64,000 bases of DNA from Eopsaltria australis (lineage: Eukaryota; Chordata; Aves; Passeriformes; Petroicidae), in contig JAVTVJ010001724.1 of assembly GCA_034509425.1 (NCBI GenBank), positions 62,001-126,000 on the forward strand. The letters are read 5' to 3'. This document shows, piece by piece, positions 1 through 14,229 of this stretch. The first letter of the stretch is position 1. The number at the start of each line of letters is the position of its first letter. The translations under genes and the position numbers were made by a program. The notes under the pieces were generated by a model. The model was not told the DNA's origin, searched no databases, and saw only the letters and a list, made by a program, of their open reading frames with translations.

Positions 1-132
1 CCTCTGCAGCCCCTTAATGTAGTTTCACCTATAATCCACAGGTCCGTATCAGACAAGAGCAAAGAGTTTGTTCAGGCCCAATTGAAACATTTCACAGAGA
101 AGCGACTGATTAAAGCCAGACATACAGACAGT

Positions 133-181
133 AAAAGAAAAGGAAAACAGAAAAAAAAAAAAAGAAAAAAAGAAAAAGAAA
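133..181 (+). repeat. A-rich low-complexity tract
   Basis: A purine-rich run of A with scattered G (A13, then GAAAAAAAGAAAAAG units) lies near the window start. No adjacent element explains it. Confidence 0.9.
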
Positions 182-2140
182 GTCATATGGTGCCCATTAT
201 CTCCATATATCAGCTACAACAGTCCACACTTCTTCTGTGACATCTTGATGCATCAGTGGAGGACTAAGAATAGCTTTGGCTGATATATCCATCTTAGAAT
301 GACAGGAACAGGTGAAATTATACCTAAAGACTTCAGGAAATATTGTTTTTTGTCAGAATATGGAAAAAACCCACAATTTTCTTCTCTCCCCTCATCAACA
401 CACAAGCAAGGGACCTGTGTTATGTCATATGCAAGCACACAACCCCACAAAGCACACTGTTACCTAAAGTGCTTTCATAAATACAAATGTGTTTTTACCA
501 TAAAAAAAGATACAAATTCATGAAAAATCATCCTGGTTGCTCACCTTGCACTATATGCAGAACAAAAGACAGTTTTCTTGCTTCTCCTGAAAAAATGTCA
601 GGAAAAACAATGCTCTGCTTGGAGAAGACAAGCATATTTCCTAATGCTTATACTAAATCCATTCACTTTGTAGGAGAAATGAAGCCAAGGAAGTAAAGGT
701 GGAGCTCTGCCTGTTTCCTTCTACATGTGGGACAGAGAGAACGACACATGGGGAGGTTTCAAGAAAGTCAACAGTTCTGTGTAGTGTTAAGCCATTATGG
801 GTATGTGCTGCAATTCTCTACTATTTCTAGTTCAGTAACCCCTAGGGACAGAAGCTACCTAAGCACTGTCTGGAAATGCCTACTTCTTCAGTCACACAGG
901 CATCAGTGCCTTGAACCTCAAGTACTGACTTAGACATTTTATAAACTGTGAAACATCTTGCCTGGACCAAGAACTTGGACACAGGCCTGTGCAAAACACA
1001 ACATAGTCATTCTCTGCCTTTAGCATCATGTCAGCGAAGAGCTTGATTATTTTGGCAAAGAATACTACAACTGTCTTCCGAGCATTTTTTTTTTTTTTTT
1101 TCAATTCTTTCCCTTTTTTGAATTAGTAAGCTGTACATGGAACTTTTATAACCAAACATTATTTCATTTGAAAATATCACTAAATTAATTTCATTTCCCC
1201 ATAAAAAGTAATGGGCTTCATACAAATTTGCAATTCAACTTTCTAAATATTATGGTAAAATTAATATTTTATACTTCTAAAAGAAACAAACATCTTGTCA
1301 AACTTATGATAGTGAAAAAAAAATTAAATTGGACAGTTTTCATGATATATTTCTAACTAATTCCCAGAAAATGTCATGCTTCATCTAAACTGACATTATT
1401 TTGGACTTTTATTTTGTAAGAAAACCTTTCTCAATAATTCTTATTCACTCTATTTGGAAAATGCTTTGGCATTTCAACATATTTAAGAAAGTAGGGAAAA
1501 TAAGTTCTTTCCCCAAAACACCCATTAGCCAACATTATTCTTTCAAATTTCAAGAGGTCTTATATGCAAATCAGTGAGGTTTACATTTTTGACACTACAC
1601 AATAAATGTCTTGAATTCATTTTTGTCAACATCATCCATTTGTCTGCATCATTGTGTTCTGACCATCACTCTTGACAGAGTACTTCAACCTTTTCAACAC
1701 TTTGCCCTGTCAAATACACTGTAAACCAGGCCTAGGCTATACTCAGTTTACTAATGGGAGAGAAAGTAGCCATTGCCAAGTGGCAGAAATGAGGTCTGTT
1801 TCAGGGCTTGCTAGTTCTCTTGGTATTCTTCTTTTAGGTCTTGAACATGGTGCACAATTCTAGTTTAAGGCCAGGTACCTAGAAGCAGCTCTTGAAAGAC
1901 AGGAAATTAAAGCATTACCTCACAAGAAAAGAACATGTCCAGACAGATCCAACCAGAAGATCACTAAGAAATACTTCAAATTAAACTGTCCCAGAAAAGC
2001 TATTAAACCTGGGATTGGAAAAAAAGAAATCTGTATTTTTAGGGTGTGACATAGTAATGAAAATTTCCAACAAGACACATAGCTCATTAACCCATGCGAA
2101 TGTAGCTACCTTGTTTTGAATTCAGGACCAACAGGTAGAT

Positions 2141-2270
2141 CACAGAACAACAGAATATTCTGAGTTCGAAGGGACCCACAAGGATCACCAAGTTTAACTG
2201 TTAAGTCAATGGCCCATACTGGGGTTGAACCCATAAACTTGCCCATGCTCTGACCCACTGAGCAAATCTC
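2141..2270 (-). mobile_element. Degraded tRNA-Ile-derived SINE with CR1-like tail (TguSINE1-like)
   Basis: Read on the minus strand, 2270-2210 resembles a tRNA-Ile body, with a B-box-like GGGTTCAACCCC and a terminal GGGCCA. It continues into a CR1-like tail ending in CAGAATATTCTG sequence at 2149-2163. The layout matches the copy at 57996-58126. About 14 bases around the anticodon loop are missing. SINEs with a tRNA-Ile head and CR1 tail are known from zebra finch as TguSINE1; the family assignment is from memory. Confidence 0.7.
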
Positions 2271-2485
2271 AAGGTCAAGACAGTGGGCTATGTCTTAGCA
2301 CACTGTTCTCTGTTTAACAATGAGCTTAGCATATTAAATGTAGAAGAGGAAAAGAAAAAAGGAGAGAATACAACTGCCTCCTACCTGTACATTGCGTAGC
2401 AAACTGTACAGAATAAAATCTTTGGGTCAGTCAAAGATACTACTTGGACAAAAGAACAGAAAAAGCAGCTCTGATTATCATGATC

Positions 2486-2745
2486 TCATAGAATCATAAA
2501 GGCTGGGACAGGCCTCCAAGATCATTGAGTCCAACATTTGGCTGAACACCTTGCCAACTAAACCACAGCACTGATTGCTTCATCCAGTCATTTCTTGAAC
2601 ACTTTCTGTAACGGTGAATCCACCACCTCCTTGGGCAGCCTATTCCAATGTCTAACCAACATTCCAGAGAAGAAATTCCTCCTGCTCTCCTACCTGAACC
2701 TCCCCTGGTGCAGCTTGAGGCCATTTCCTCTTGTCCTGTTGACAG
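2486..2745 (-). mobile_element. CR1 LINE, 5'-truncated 3' end
   Basis: The plus strand starts with the CATAGAATCATA terminal motif and follows with typical antisense CR1 phrases (ATTGAGTCCAAC, CTTGGGCAGCC, CTACCTGAACCTCCCC, CTCTTGTCCTGTTGAC). On the minus strand it encodes the last residues of the CR1 ORF2 protein (RGNGLKLHQGRFR). It is inserted in FGF10 intron 1 in the gene's own orientation. It is a dead fragment of about 260 bases. Confidence 0.9.
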
Positions 2746-2963
2746 TATTTTGGTTGAAAGTTAGAATTATTTGTAGCCTTTCTATTGTGGAACAGCCTAT
2801 AGCCAAGGAGGACGGTGAGCAAAGCACTCTGGTGTTGACTGAATTTCTTAAACTTCTGGACAAATTTATATAATGAACACTGGTGATAATAGGCGCTGTT
2901 GTTAGTGTTTCCAACAGGCTTTCTTTGGTCCTCCTTTTCTGTGATTTGACAAATTTTTAATGA

Positions 2964-2992
2964 ACACACACACACACACACACACACACACA
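2964..2992 (+). repeat. (CA)n microsatellite
   Basis: An uninterrupted CA dinucleotide run of about 14-15 units lies in FGF10 intron 1. It is likely to be polymorphic. Confidence 0.97.
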
Positions 2993-5950
2993 TTAAGTAT
3001 AACAAATGCCTATTTTAAAGCTGTTCCTGCAGCAGAGCTCTCCAATCACCGTAAATCACAGAGCAATGCTGTTTCCTTCCTGATCCTGGGACACACGGCC
3101 TGCCTGGCTACTTTGAAGTGATCCACCAAAAGCTGATGTTACAAGAAGTCATGGAACAATAAGCAAATACTGTTTTTTCATATGGTAAGGACACTGGTTA
3201 TCTATTACATCACTTTACAGAACTTCCCTATTCTAGACCAAGAGCCACAAACCATTTCCACCTACCCCCAGCTCCCAAACTGCCACAGACAGATGTTTGG
3301 CAGTGGGAGAGGCCATCTGGGAGTGCCCATCTTGTGGATGACGTGTTCTAAAAATGTGATAAAGATGTCATTGCTGCCATGCACAGGCTGCTGTTCCACA
3401 GAAACTGCCTAATGGAACTATCCAAGAATGGTTCCAATATGGTTTTGCCTTTGAAATTTATGCAGGCAATGAGAAGACAGAGGTTGTACAGTAGTTGGAA
3501 GGAACAAAAAAATGAGGAGTTTATTGTAGGAATTCAGAGTGCTCCAACCTCCTCATTGCATCTTGCAGCACAAAGAATTATTTTTTAATTTCCTTTTCCT
3601 TTTTATCTTACAACTGACCTTTTCCTTTGGCTATTTCAGCTTCCTGCAAAGCTGACATCTGCAACTTTTTCTAGGACTGGCACAACTCATGATATCAACT
3701 GATATTTACTCCTAGACTAGGTCCTAAGATGGTATTATAAGGTGTTGAAATGATACTCTTGATAGGAATTGAAATCACAGTATAAAGGGAATAAATTGAC
3801 TACTTTACATTGCCAACTTCAGAGAAATACTAGAAATACTTAAATGAAATCCTGAGATTCTGGACTGGGTCAAAACTCCATACTCTCTGTTCAGACTGCA
3901 AATGATTTTGGTAATTTTATTTCAAACGTCACTCAGTTTTTAACACTCCCTTTACTATTTTTCTCCTTTTAAAACATCTCACATCTCCTTTATGAAACAT
4001 GCCTAAAGGAAAAAAAACATCTATACCAGCCACTCTTTATGCTATTTCCCCAGATGGAGCTTAGCTGTTCTCCAAACACTCCAATGTATTCCTGCTTTAG
4101 GTAATATAATTCAGAATGTCTGAAATCTTGTAGTTATGCCAGTAAAACTAAGATATGTGATTTTGCTTGTGGGAAGGTTTGAAATGCTAACATGAGCTGG
4201 TGAGATTTAGTAACCTCCAGCTGAGGAGTCAGAACAAGTTGCTAGAGGGCTTCTCCTCTACTCACTTCTGGTAATGATTCCCTGATTGCAATAGTTTCTT
4301 TTCAGTTTGTTTCTCCTGTCTTTCTGTAAGCAATTCTCCTTGATTCCTGGGTGAATGTTTTTCCTTCTATTAAATCTCTCCTAAACATTAACTTTTCCAT
4401 ACAAGCTTAACAGTATGAAAAGGAAGCAATTAAAACTATGAATTTAGACACTGTATGCAAAATCTGCTGGTTTTCAGTGTAATTTCAAAAAGACAAACTC
4501 TCTACAGATGATATCTGTAGTGAATACATTAACAGCACTTTAAACATTTATCTTTCCTGATAAAACAAACTCAGCTCCCAAACTCTTCTTAAGGATACCT
4601 TATGGGTTACATGTAACTCCTAACTCTGCTCATTAAAAACACCTCATTATCAAAACTGCCAACTTTCTTTACTCCACTGTGTGATGGGCATTTTTACCAA
4701 CAGACAATACTTTCCAAACCTACTATTAGACATGAGACTATTATTCTGTATTTAGACAGAATTGCCTATTGTCTCTAGGTAATCACTTCTATAGACTTTT
4801 CTTCTATTTTCTGTATCTTTAATTAGTGTTAAATTTGTCATCTGTCATATATGTATATCTAGGTTGGCGAAATATTCTGCTATAAAAATTGAACAGTATT
4901 ACCCTTTATTCTGCAATTCCCCTCTCTATTAAGAAAGAGAACATCATCCTTGTATTGTGAACACAAAATAATGAACAGAGTAGAATCATCAGTCTATGGC
5001 CTTATGGTGGAATGAGCTTGAATAAAGATAAAACAGAGAAAATTCTGATCTTTAAACTCTCTGCCTCAGTCCCTGACTCCAAAGAAGAGGAAAACAGAAC
5101 AGCCATACTGCAAATTTGGATTAGGGAATGACTGTAGAGATGAAAAATTCTAACATTGGATAGTGAACCTAGGATCTATAACATATTGCTAGATTTTCTG
5201 TAACACATGAGAATTTAAGTACTTGTTACAAGTGTTTTTGCTGCAACTCAACAAACTTTCAGCTACTACTTATCAAAAGTAACCACAGAGTTATTGTTCT
5301 GAATATCACTACAGCAAAACAGTCTCTTAGTCCAACACAGGACTCTGTAATACTGTCTCTTTCTAAAGAACTCTTACCCAGTTGAAAAGTTCACCTTACC
5401 ATATCAGTTATTTTTGTTTAGAATATATTAACTTTTTGTTCCTAATGGAAGCCAGTTAGAAAAATGAGGGTGAGAGGTTAAACATACATCTGGTCTCCCT
5501 ATTTAACATAGAGGTTTATCTTTTGCATGTTGCTGATGATAATTTAGAAGGGAGGGGGGCACAAAGGAAAAGCACATTTGTATATTTTTCTGTTATGAAA
5601 ACGGCAGCCTCCATTTTTCATTTGACATATGAAATAGCTCTGCCATAAAAGCCTGTGCTTTTCAGCTTTGTGTTTAATTGTTGGAGCCAAGAAAAGGAGG
5701 TGAAGAAACAAGACAGATTTTACTTGGGCTGGTAGGACATAGTAGGCAATAGCAAGCATGGCTCTCATTATGCTTAAGTGAATTAGTCTGTTTCCTTTAA
5801 AAAAAGGAGGGGGGTAAAAAAGGAGAGATTAACAAGCCACCAAGGACCTGCTGTAAGACTTTGACACTTTTAGTGGCTTGTGACAAATGACTTGTGAGTA
5901 TTAGCTCTCCTTCAGAATCAGAAAACAAATCTACCATTTGGATAAGGAAT

Positions 5951-5952
<2 letters not shown>

Positions 5953-6009
<57 letters not shown>
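5953..6009 (+). repeat. Pure poly-A tract of about 57 bases
   Basis: An unbroken A run lies in FGF10 intron 1. No AATAAA signal and no recognisable coding or retroelement body are seen just upstream, so a retrocopy tail cannot be supported. The true length may differ from the assembly. Confidence 0.95.
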
Positions 6010-6010
<1 letters not shown>

Positions 6011-9000
6011 CAACAGCAACAAACTCTGCTACAAGGTCATGCTGACTAGGACTCATTACCAGTGGAACAAGAGAACTAAAGAACAGATAAGTTCTTTAAC
6101 TGACTAAACTCTGAAATTGTTATTGGATGTATAGAAGTCTCTAACATTTGTAATCCTTTTCTAGGTAAAGAAGATGTTACAGTCCTTCTGAAGGTATTCA
6201 TGTGTTCAAATACTAAAACAATGGCACATATTTCTACTTATTCTCAAGAGGTGTTTTGGGCCTGGGATCAGCTTAGAGGCTCTCCTCTGGACTCATTCCA
6301 AGAGCTAAATATCTTTCTTGTGCTGAGGCAGAATATAAGTATGTTCTTCAGTCAAGCCTCTACAGATTCTTTGGAAAGTTCATCTTATGTGCTACTTTAG
6401 CTGCACTCTCCTGCAGTCTACCCTTGCATCGTCAAGATATCTGTGAAGGGAGTTTTGCATGTAGAACTTCTTCTATAGCTTCTACAGCACACAAAACACG
6501 ACTATAAATGCAGAGCTTATATATACATATATGTATTTATAACTGGCTTTTTGGAAAGCAGAAACATTCTGAAACCTCCATGAAAAAATATGTAGTTGAA
6601 AACCCAACATTAAGAGTACTAGAAAATGCCAGACTGCAGTTGACTCCAACACCAAAATGATATTCCCTTCCTCATTATGGGTTTAATGAAACCTCATCTA
6701 TAATTTCTTGCATAAATTACAAAGTAACAGAAAGAATTAATGTTTTGATCTGTTTTATCGGCTAATCATTGGATACTTTTTGAGTCTGCATTGCTGTGTG
6801 AGCACATGTATGTATACCTCACATCTGTGACTGTGATTAAGGTTTGGAGGTCCATGGATAAGGGACCTGACTCCACTTCCAACAGTGGCAATATTTTTAT
6901 AGCATTATTGAACTTAATACTTTGGACAGCACTAAAGTTCTTCATAAATATAAGCATTATATTTTTCCTTTTTTAAACATTTTATTTTGGGTGAAGGAAT
7001 TACTATAATTCAGACATTATTAAAAAGCTGTATCAGTCTTTGTTATGTTAGTACAGTTGGAAACAAAAGGGTTATGACTTGCTGACCTTTATGACCTACT
7101 GTGTATATGTATAAAATAACAAAACTAGAAAAAGGAAGAGTTCTATAGAAAAATTAATATAGATACTTTGCAAGAGCATTTGTCTCTAAATACTCATCTT
7201 TGCAAGAAGTTTCCTGTTTCATAAGCGGAATCATCTGTAAGCAGAGTCCACAAATGCATGTGTGGCAGAACTAAAGGAATAAAGCAAGCATGGTGAATTT
7301 TGAGCAAATCTGGATAATGCTTTGAGGAATTATTTGGTGTGTGGTCTGAGGCAAGAAGCCACAGAGAGGCGGAAGTTAATCTTATGTACTCCCCAGCTGC
7401 AGATATGTCTTTTTGAGAGCTGACTGCAGCAGGAGAAACTGAAGAAATGACCAAGAGACCAGATTAATTCCACATGAGCCAAGTGTCAGCCTCATTATAA
7501 GTGTTTTCACTAAAGTTGAAAAGACTTTAACTTGGATGGATGTCATTTCAAAGCAAAGTTGTGACATGTAGAAGTAATTGTAATAAATTAAACTGAAAGA
7601 ATAATGTCTGTGACACTAAAGGGGAAGTATCAATAATTTAAAAAATGGTAGAAAATAAATAAAACCCAAACAAATAATTCCAGTAGCTTAACTACAATAG
7701 ATCGACAATGTTTCAGGGAAGTTAAGGCACTTCCAAAAATACATAATACATTAATACAATAAATATTAGGAAGATATCATGCTCAAATTTCTTTTACTGA
7801 TAGGCCTGACAATAAAGAGATTGAAATAACAATTATTTTTTAACTCTTTAATCATGGAAATTATATATCTCCTTGAGCTGAAACACCTGAATGTTCATAC
7901 CTTCAAAGCAAAATAAATTTTAATGTTGCTTGTGATTATAATGTTTGCACAGCAGAACTAGATCCAGAGCTCAATCTGACAGGACAGATCCAATATGTGC
8001 TTTCACTCATGCTATTCGGTTAGGAGATATTTTGACATTAATTTTTATTTTATGCTATTCAAAAAATCTGTTGGGTAATCTTGACAGGATACTTGCAAGA
8101 GGGGTTGTACTGTAATTTTTTTTTTTTTGAAACTTAAGATTTTTCCTGTTGAAAGACAAAAATACCTTAGTCTGACAGAATTAAGAAGCAGCCTATTCTT
8201 TTCTGCTCTATAGGAAGACAAAATTGCCCTTACTAGTCCTTATATCCAAACCTTTCAGTGAAAAGGATGATTACCCTCTGGGTGTTTTGTTTTTTTTTCC
8301 TGGCAAGCATCATCGTGTTACTGGTGTTTTTCACAAATAATCAACTTTCATAACACCCTTGCTTGTGTAGGAACTATTGCTAACTTCATTTTATAAGCAG
8401 CAAACAGCCAAGGAGAAATTAGACTCAAATACTCTCAGAAATTTTGAGATACAATGGATAGCACACATATAAGGCCTATTATTTCCTAATACTTTATGGA
8501 ATTTCTCATACTCAAATTTTAATTCCTGCAGACTATCCTTATGCCAAATTGCCCAGTCTTCTGCCCTCTCCCTTTAAGCAGATTCCTCCTCTGTGCTACT
8601 TGACAATCACCATGAGGACCATGAGGAACCCCAAGGACTCCCGCAGCTTCCTTTATCCCCTCAGTATCTTCACAGCGCATGGTGAAGGACAATCATTCCT
8701 GCAATCCTACATTATTACTCCAGCCCATATCTGTTTCAGTCTTGTTTTGAGACAAAAGTCCTCCATGGTTGTTAAGAACCTTTCTAAAGTTCAAACACCC
8801 TGCAGTCTCTTCTGTAACAAAAGCTGGTGTTGGACCTTTTCTTTTCCAGCCAATCGTAACTGAGTGGTTGCTCTGTGAGGTATTTCATTCAGGTGAAAAG
8901 TCTTTTTTCATCCAAAGCTCTATAGTAAGGTGTTCTACACACTGTATTTACTGACACTGATCTTTCTGTCTTCCATAGAGTATCCTTAGAACGTTTTTAG

Positions 9001-10364
9001 TACGTCAGTGTATTCAGCTGGTAGCTCTCTAAAATACAATAATCACCAGCTTCCAAGCAATCAGCAGTTGCTCTTCTTGACTAGTTCGTGTCATATGAGA
9101 AAAGGAACAACTAATATAGAGTTGCTACATAGTTTAAATGCCATGGCATGTACAGGCTGGGTTCCAATTGCCACTCCTCAGGTTATTCAGACACAGGAAG
9201 CTGTGAATTAAATGGCCTGTTCATAGCATCTGGAGCACAGATTTCTTTTTTAGCTTTGTCCCCCTTTCCCTGTCCTGCAGTATTTCCCACTGTATGTTGG
9301 CAGTAGGATACATCATCGTTCCCAGGGTGGGTGGAATCACCAGTCTACAGGATCTCAGCATCCCCCTCCATCATTCTTGGCCTAGGGTTGCTGACAAAGC
9401 AAAATCCAAGAAAAGCAGCAAGACTGCTTATATTGCATCTGCCTTTAAGCTGAGAAAGGGCATAACTTGTACCTTCCAGTACTTACCTTACTGAATTTTT
9501 TATTAGCTGCTTAAGTGGTATAAACAACTCATTGGACTAAGAAGTGAGTCATTGCTTATGTGTGCTCATGGGTGTTTGGAAGCAGAGGTCATGCTGCTTT
9601 ACAAGTAAAAGCTATCAGACATGACATTAAATGATACTGTTCATAAGAATGTACTTGCACATGTGCTTTCATCAGCATCTTCACCTCTAAGAAGATGAAA
9701 CAATCATAATTTCCTTCCACTTCTTACATGCTACTCACTTTCTAAGCTATTTCTGTCAGAAGCATATGAAATGAAAATTTAAAGAGCTTGCAATTACTTG
9801 TATGTCAGAATTCCTCGTGAAACTAGGTTTGTAATAATTTTCTGCTCCAGTTTACACATGGTGGTGCCTTAACTCAGCCCTTCAGCCAAAGGACGAACTC
9901 TTGACCCCGCTACTTGCAAGGGTTGCACCAAAACTACACAAGTATCTTGTATGGGAGTTTATCTTTTCATCAACTGAAGAGACAGAGTACCAGGCCTAGA
10001 CACTGAAGCAGAATAACTGAAAGCAACCCTAGCTTGGGTGATGAGCTCTAGACTCTTCTTCTGCTTCTTTTTATGTTGCCATTAGTTTTGCAGTTACAGA
10101 CCCTCAGTAAGCACAGAATTTCTGTGTTGCAGATATTAGCACTAGTGTTTTGACAAGGGAAAGGTGTCCTGTCATCAGAATGTGAACCACATGCACTACT
10201 CTGCTTCCTCTGAGACAGGGCACAGGGGCAGAGTCATAAGCCCAGGTTACAGTTCAGGGGAAGGTTTTCATTAGCTTGTCTCCAAGGGAAATGTGCCACA
10301 GGTACTAAGATAATTCATGTGGATAAGAGAGGTACTTCCAGATCAAGTTCCAGATTGCCCTGTG

Positions 10365-10433
10365 CAGGATTAGGAGTTGGACACAACAGTTATTGGAGAC
10401 CCTTCCAGCTCAGAATATTATTCAATTCTATGG
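10365..10433 (+). mobile_element. CR1 LINE 3'-terminal stub
   Basis: The stretch carries the terminal CR1 phrases in sense orientation: GTGCAGGATTAGGAGTTGGAC, then GAGACCCTTCCAGCTCAGAAT, then a decayed ATTCTATG tail. Only about 70 bases are recognisable. It lies in intron 1, antisense to FGF10. Confidence 0.7.
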
Positions 10434-13400
10434 CTTAATGACATAGTTTATATTCTTGGTGTTTACATTCAGAGAAAACCACAGAGAAAAACTAAGAATC
10501 TGGGAAATAAATTATTAAAAAACTTTGTTCTGTTGAAGTTAAAAGACTGCTTCAGAGAACACTGGAAGCTTTAGCATCTCCTAAAATGTAATAAAAAATG
10601 TGTGAAAAGAAGACACTAAACATGCAGCATTATAAACCATTAACTATGTTAAATGCAGTCATCTCCTATTCCATTCTAAGGACACATTTTCCCTTGCTCA
10701 CTGTAGCAACAAACTTGAAACTATGTATCTGCTTCATTATCTTAATGATAAGCCTGCAAAATATGACATATTTGATAATACTAAACATACCAGTGACCAA
10801 AGCACTCTATTCCGCCCTATTCCATGCTCCAAAAGTCAAAACACTTGGAATTATAGGATACCTTGATGTCCTTCAGGTGTATGTTTCTCTTAACAAAAAT
10901 AATGCAAAAAATTTAAGAAAAAACAACCAAACTAAATCCCAACTCTTTTTTCTCTTCTTTAATGCAGAACTTGTAGCTTTTTCAAATAGTTTATCACTTT
11001 TAAGGGCCAATTCACCCATCCCCCCTGCTTGAAAGTAGTCCACATTGAATTTGGTATTAAGAATAAAGCAGGTTATTAATCCTTTTGAAGGGGATAAAAT
11101 GAAGAAGAAAACCCTAGAGCAGGTACCAAATAGTATCCAATGTCTACAGAATAGGGTCAGAGAAGACACAATGAATTTGGGAGTGGAAAGTTTGTACTCT
11201 AACACCAAGCATGCACTTTTATACAAATTCAAAAGTCACCTTAATGTCTTCATAGTTCCAGTCTGCGGGCAAACAGATGTTACAGTGAGATCAGACAGGA
11301 CAATTCAACATCACTGGCAGTTTACAGCTGCCAAAAGGGGTAAGCCATGCTCCCCCTCTCCCCATTTCTCTCCCACTCATGACACATGCTGCCCCTATTT
11401 CTTTCTTGTCATCCTTTCTAGTACTGATCTGGGACTTGTCACATGTCCCACCCACTTCCTCTAATGCGGGCACAATATCATTGATTTATACCCAGTCTCC
11501 ACTTAGCACTGTGCCTTAATTCCAATTAAATAACATCCTGAATGATTCCAAAATGCTTCAGCATTCCCTCCCCAACTCCCACACATGCTGACTACAGCTG
11601 CACAGCTGTGTTTCAGGAACCTAAAAGAAAACTTACATTTCATTTTTTTTCTATGCAATGTTTGAACCTCTAATATCAGTGGCAGAAGAAAGAAGAGCAA
11701 AGAGAGTCCTCACAATTCCCTCCCCCGCCAACCCCTCATTTTCACTTCTGCTCCCCATGTACGAAGATGAGTCAGGAACTGTAAAAACCAACTAAACTTA
11801 CTGTCCTTCACATATGTTTTCCACCATGAAAGGAGCAGGAATCGTATTGCTTTCCTAAATCAAGGTTTATGAAAGATCTGATCTTTATTTTTATGTAACA
11901 TTCACGTTCCTACTATCTGTATCTTTTCCTTTCTTGCATTACACCAAAAATTATGGAAGAGGGGAAAGAAAAGGAATAAAACTATTTGGTGAAGTTTCAA
12001 CATTTCCTTTTTTCTTGAAAGTCAGCTTCATTGTGTGTGAAAATTCCTCTTTAACTGTAGAAGATATACACTACTGACAGATTATTTAGAGGTAAATGTG
12101 AAAGGGGACAGGCTAATAATTCTTTAAGCTAACTATAAAATAGGGGAATGCTTTACAGCTGACATTGTGAGTATATCAACCCAGTAATTGGATGCACGTG
12201 TTAGTAGCAGTAAAAAGGCACTGTCCAGTTGTCCACCTTACATGGGAATCTACTTTGAGCGTATTCCTTGATTTACTGCTGCAATTAGAACTGAATGTTC
12301 AAAGAAAGAACACAAGTGACCTAATTTAAAAACAGTGCCTTTAAAGCCACTATTTAGTATGAGACTTGGCTTACTCGTAACCATTTCTTTCCCCTGCAAC
12401 TTCCATTTGTGGCACTGTATTCGTGAAACACCAAAATCAATTTTAATAACCTGCACAATTGATGAATTCAGCTTTAATATCCATTCAGTGATTACATATT
12501 TGGCCACTTCCTCCTGACTTCTACCCTTGAAGATTTTAATTCTCTTCATAAACACGGAGAGCTTTCCCAGGCTGACTTTTCAAAACTTCATGAAACACTG
12601 TTTCCTGTCTCCTTTTTACTATGTTGTAACCAACAGAGATGTTTTACAACAAATTGGCGCAAGAACCAGAAGCAATTAGGGGAGCTAGGGAAAGGATCCT
12701 TCTAGTTAACAGAACTAACGTTGCAAGCACCATTGACTTCTTTTCCATGTTAAAGCATCTGAGCAATGATACGATGCAAGATAGCAAAATAGCACATAAA
12801 ATAAATTGTCAAAGCAAAACAAAGAAAATTTGTTTGGCAGGTTAGACTAGTGGCACTAATACACCTACCAACTGAGAAACAACTTGTGCTAGGATTGACT
12901 AAACCTCTCCTCCATTTCTGATCTGGTAGCTTGGTATTCACAGCCCAAAGCGAGCAAGGGTTACTTTTCCATGCAGTCTCATCAAGCTGACACTGGTTGG
13001 CAATGCTGATAAACAAATTATTTGTGCCGCTCCAAGTGACAAAGAGGTCATTAGATGATAAACCCCAGAATTTTAGGATAAAGTAGTTTAGTGACTGCAA
13101 GAAGTAGTAGCAAGTGTTTAAATGAGCAAACTGAAAATTCAACCTGCTGCTACTTGGGGAAAAAGAGACTTGATTCAGAAAGCTCTCCACAAAATAGAAA
13201 ACAATGTCTTGTCACTGCATATCAATGTCAAGAAGGGAGCATATACGAAATTGCGAGCTGGCCAAGTAAATTCTCTGCTTTGTTGACACTATCAGCCCAA
13301 ATACTAAGCCTAGAAATAGAAACACAAAATTATTTCTGTGTACATGCTTTCCTATTTAGAATCTTATTTGTTCAATTATATTACTTTCTCAGAGCAAAAG

Positions 13401-14130
13401 TCAGCAATCCACATCACATGAGTTGTTGCTCTATGTTCATACAGGTACCTGTGATTTTTTACTTTAGACACAGGTTAACAAGATTTGCACACAGAAAGGT
13501 TTCTCTTTTTCTTACATGAAAGGCTCTCTGCAATAAATGAAAACTCCCCTATTGCAGGATCTGATCTGACTCTCATTTGAAGTGAAAAGGCCCCTATTCA
13601 CACACACAGTTCAAAGACATCTGAAAGTCATCTTAAAATGCCTTATTTCAAAACAGAGGATCTTATCCTATGAGTGAATGCATCCAAGATGTTTCAGAAG
13701 TGTAAGCACATTCTATAGTGCTCACTCAGCTAATGTCATCTTCAAGGGAAGTTTTGCCTGAGCCACTACCTGTGAACCCTCCCATTAAAACAGAAACATG
13801 GCATCTATAAACCTGTATGCCCCATGTTTTCTTTCTTCTGGGGTTTTAGGAACAAACTTCCAGTTGCTCCCAACTCTTTCAGTTTTTTTTTCCAAGTGGC
13901 TATAAGTTAGATTTATGAAGACAAAAAGACTTCTTACAACTGTGTATTTTGAAAAGATTTATGACAGGGCTACAGTATCAGCATGGAGGGTCCACAAGGC
14001 AAGAATGCAGTAAGGGTAACAGGAGAGTGTCATGTAGACATTAAATAGTGTAATTCTTTCCACATTCATAAATCCTAAGTGCCTATGGTTTTATATTGCT
14101 GGTTATAAATTATATAACTGAGTTCTACAG

Positions 14131-14229
14131 ACAAAAACAAAACCAAAAAAACAAAAAAAACCAAAAAAAAACCCCAAAAAACAAACAAACAAAAAAAAAA
14201 ACCAACAAAAAAACCAAACCAAAAACCCC
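14131..14229 (+). repeat. A/C-rich low-complexity tract
   Basis: This is a run of A-tracts broken by C or CC (AAAAACC-like and CAAA units) of about 100 bases. Similar tracts occur at 20386-20470 and, as the T/G complement, at 23249-23297 and 27900-28000. Confidence 0.9.

Noticed and set aside
10598..11032. 144-codon plus-strand ORF and similar-sized ORFs near 11045, 12750 and 13091
   Set aside because: No recognisable domain, no splice or promoter context, and length is expected by chance in AT-rich intron.
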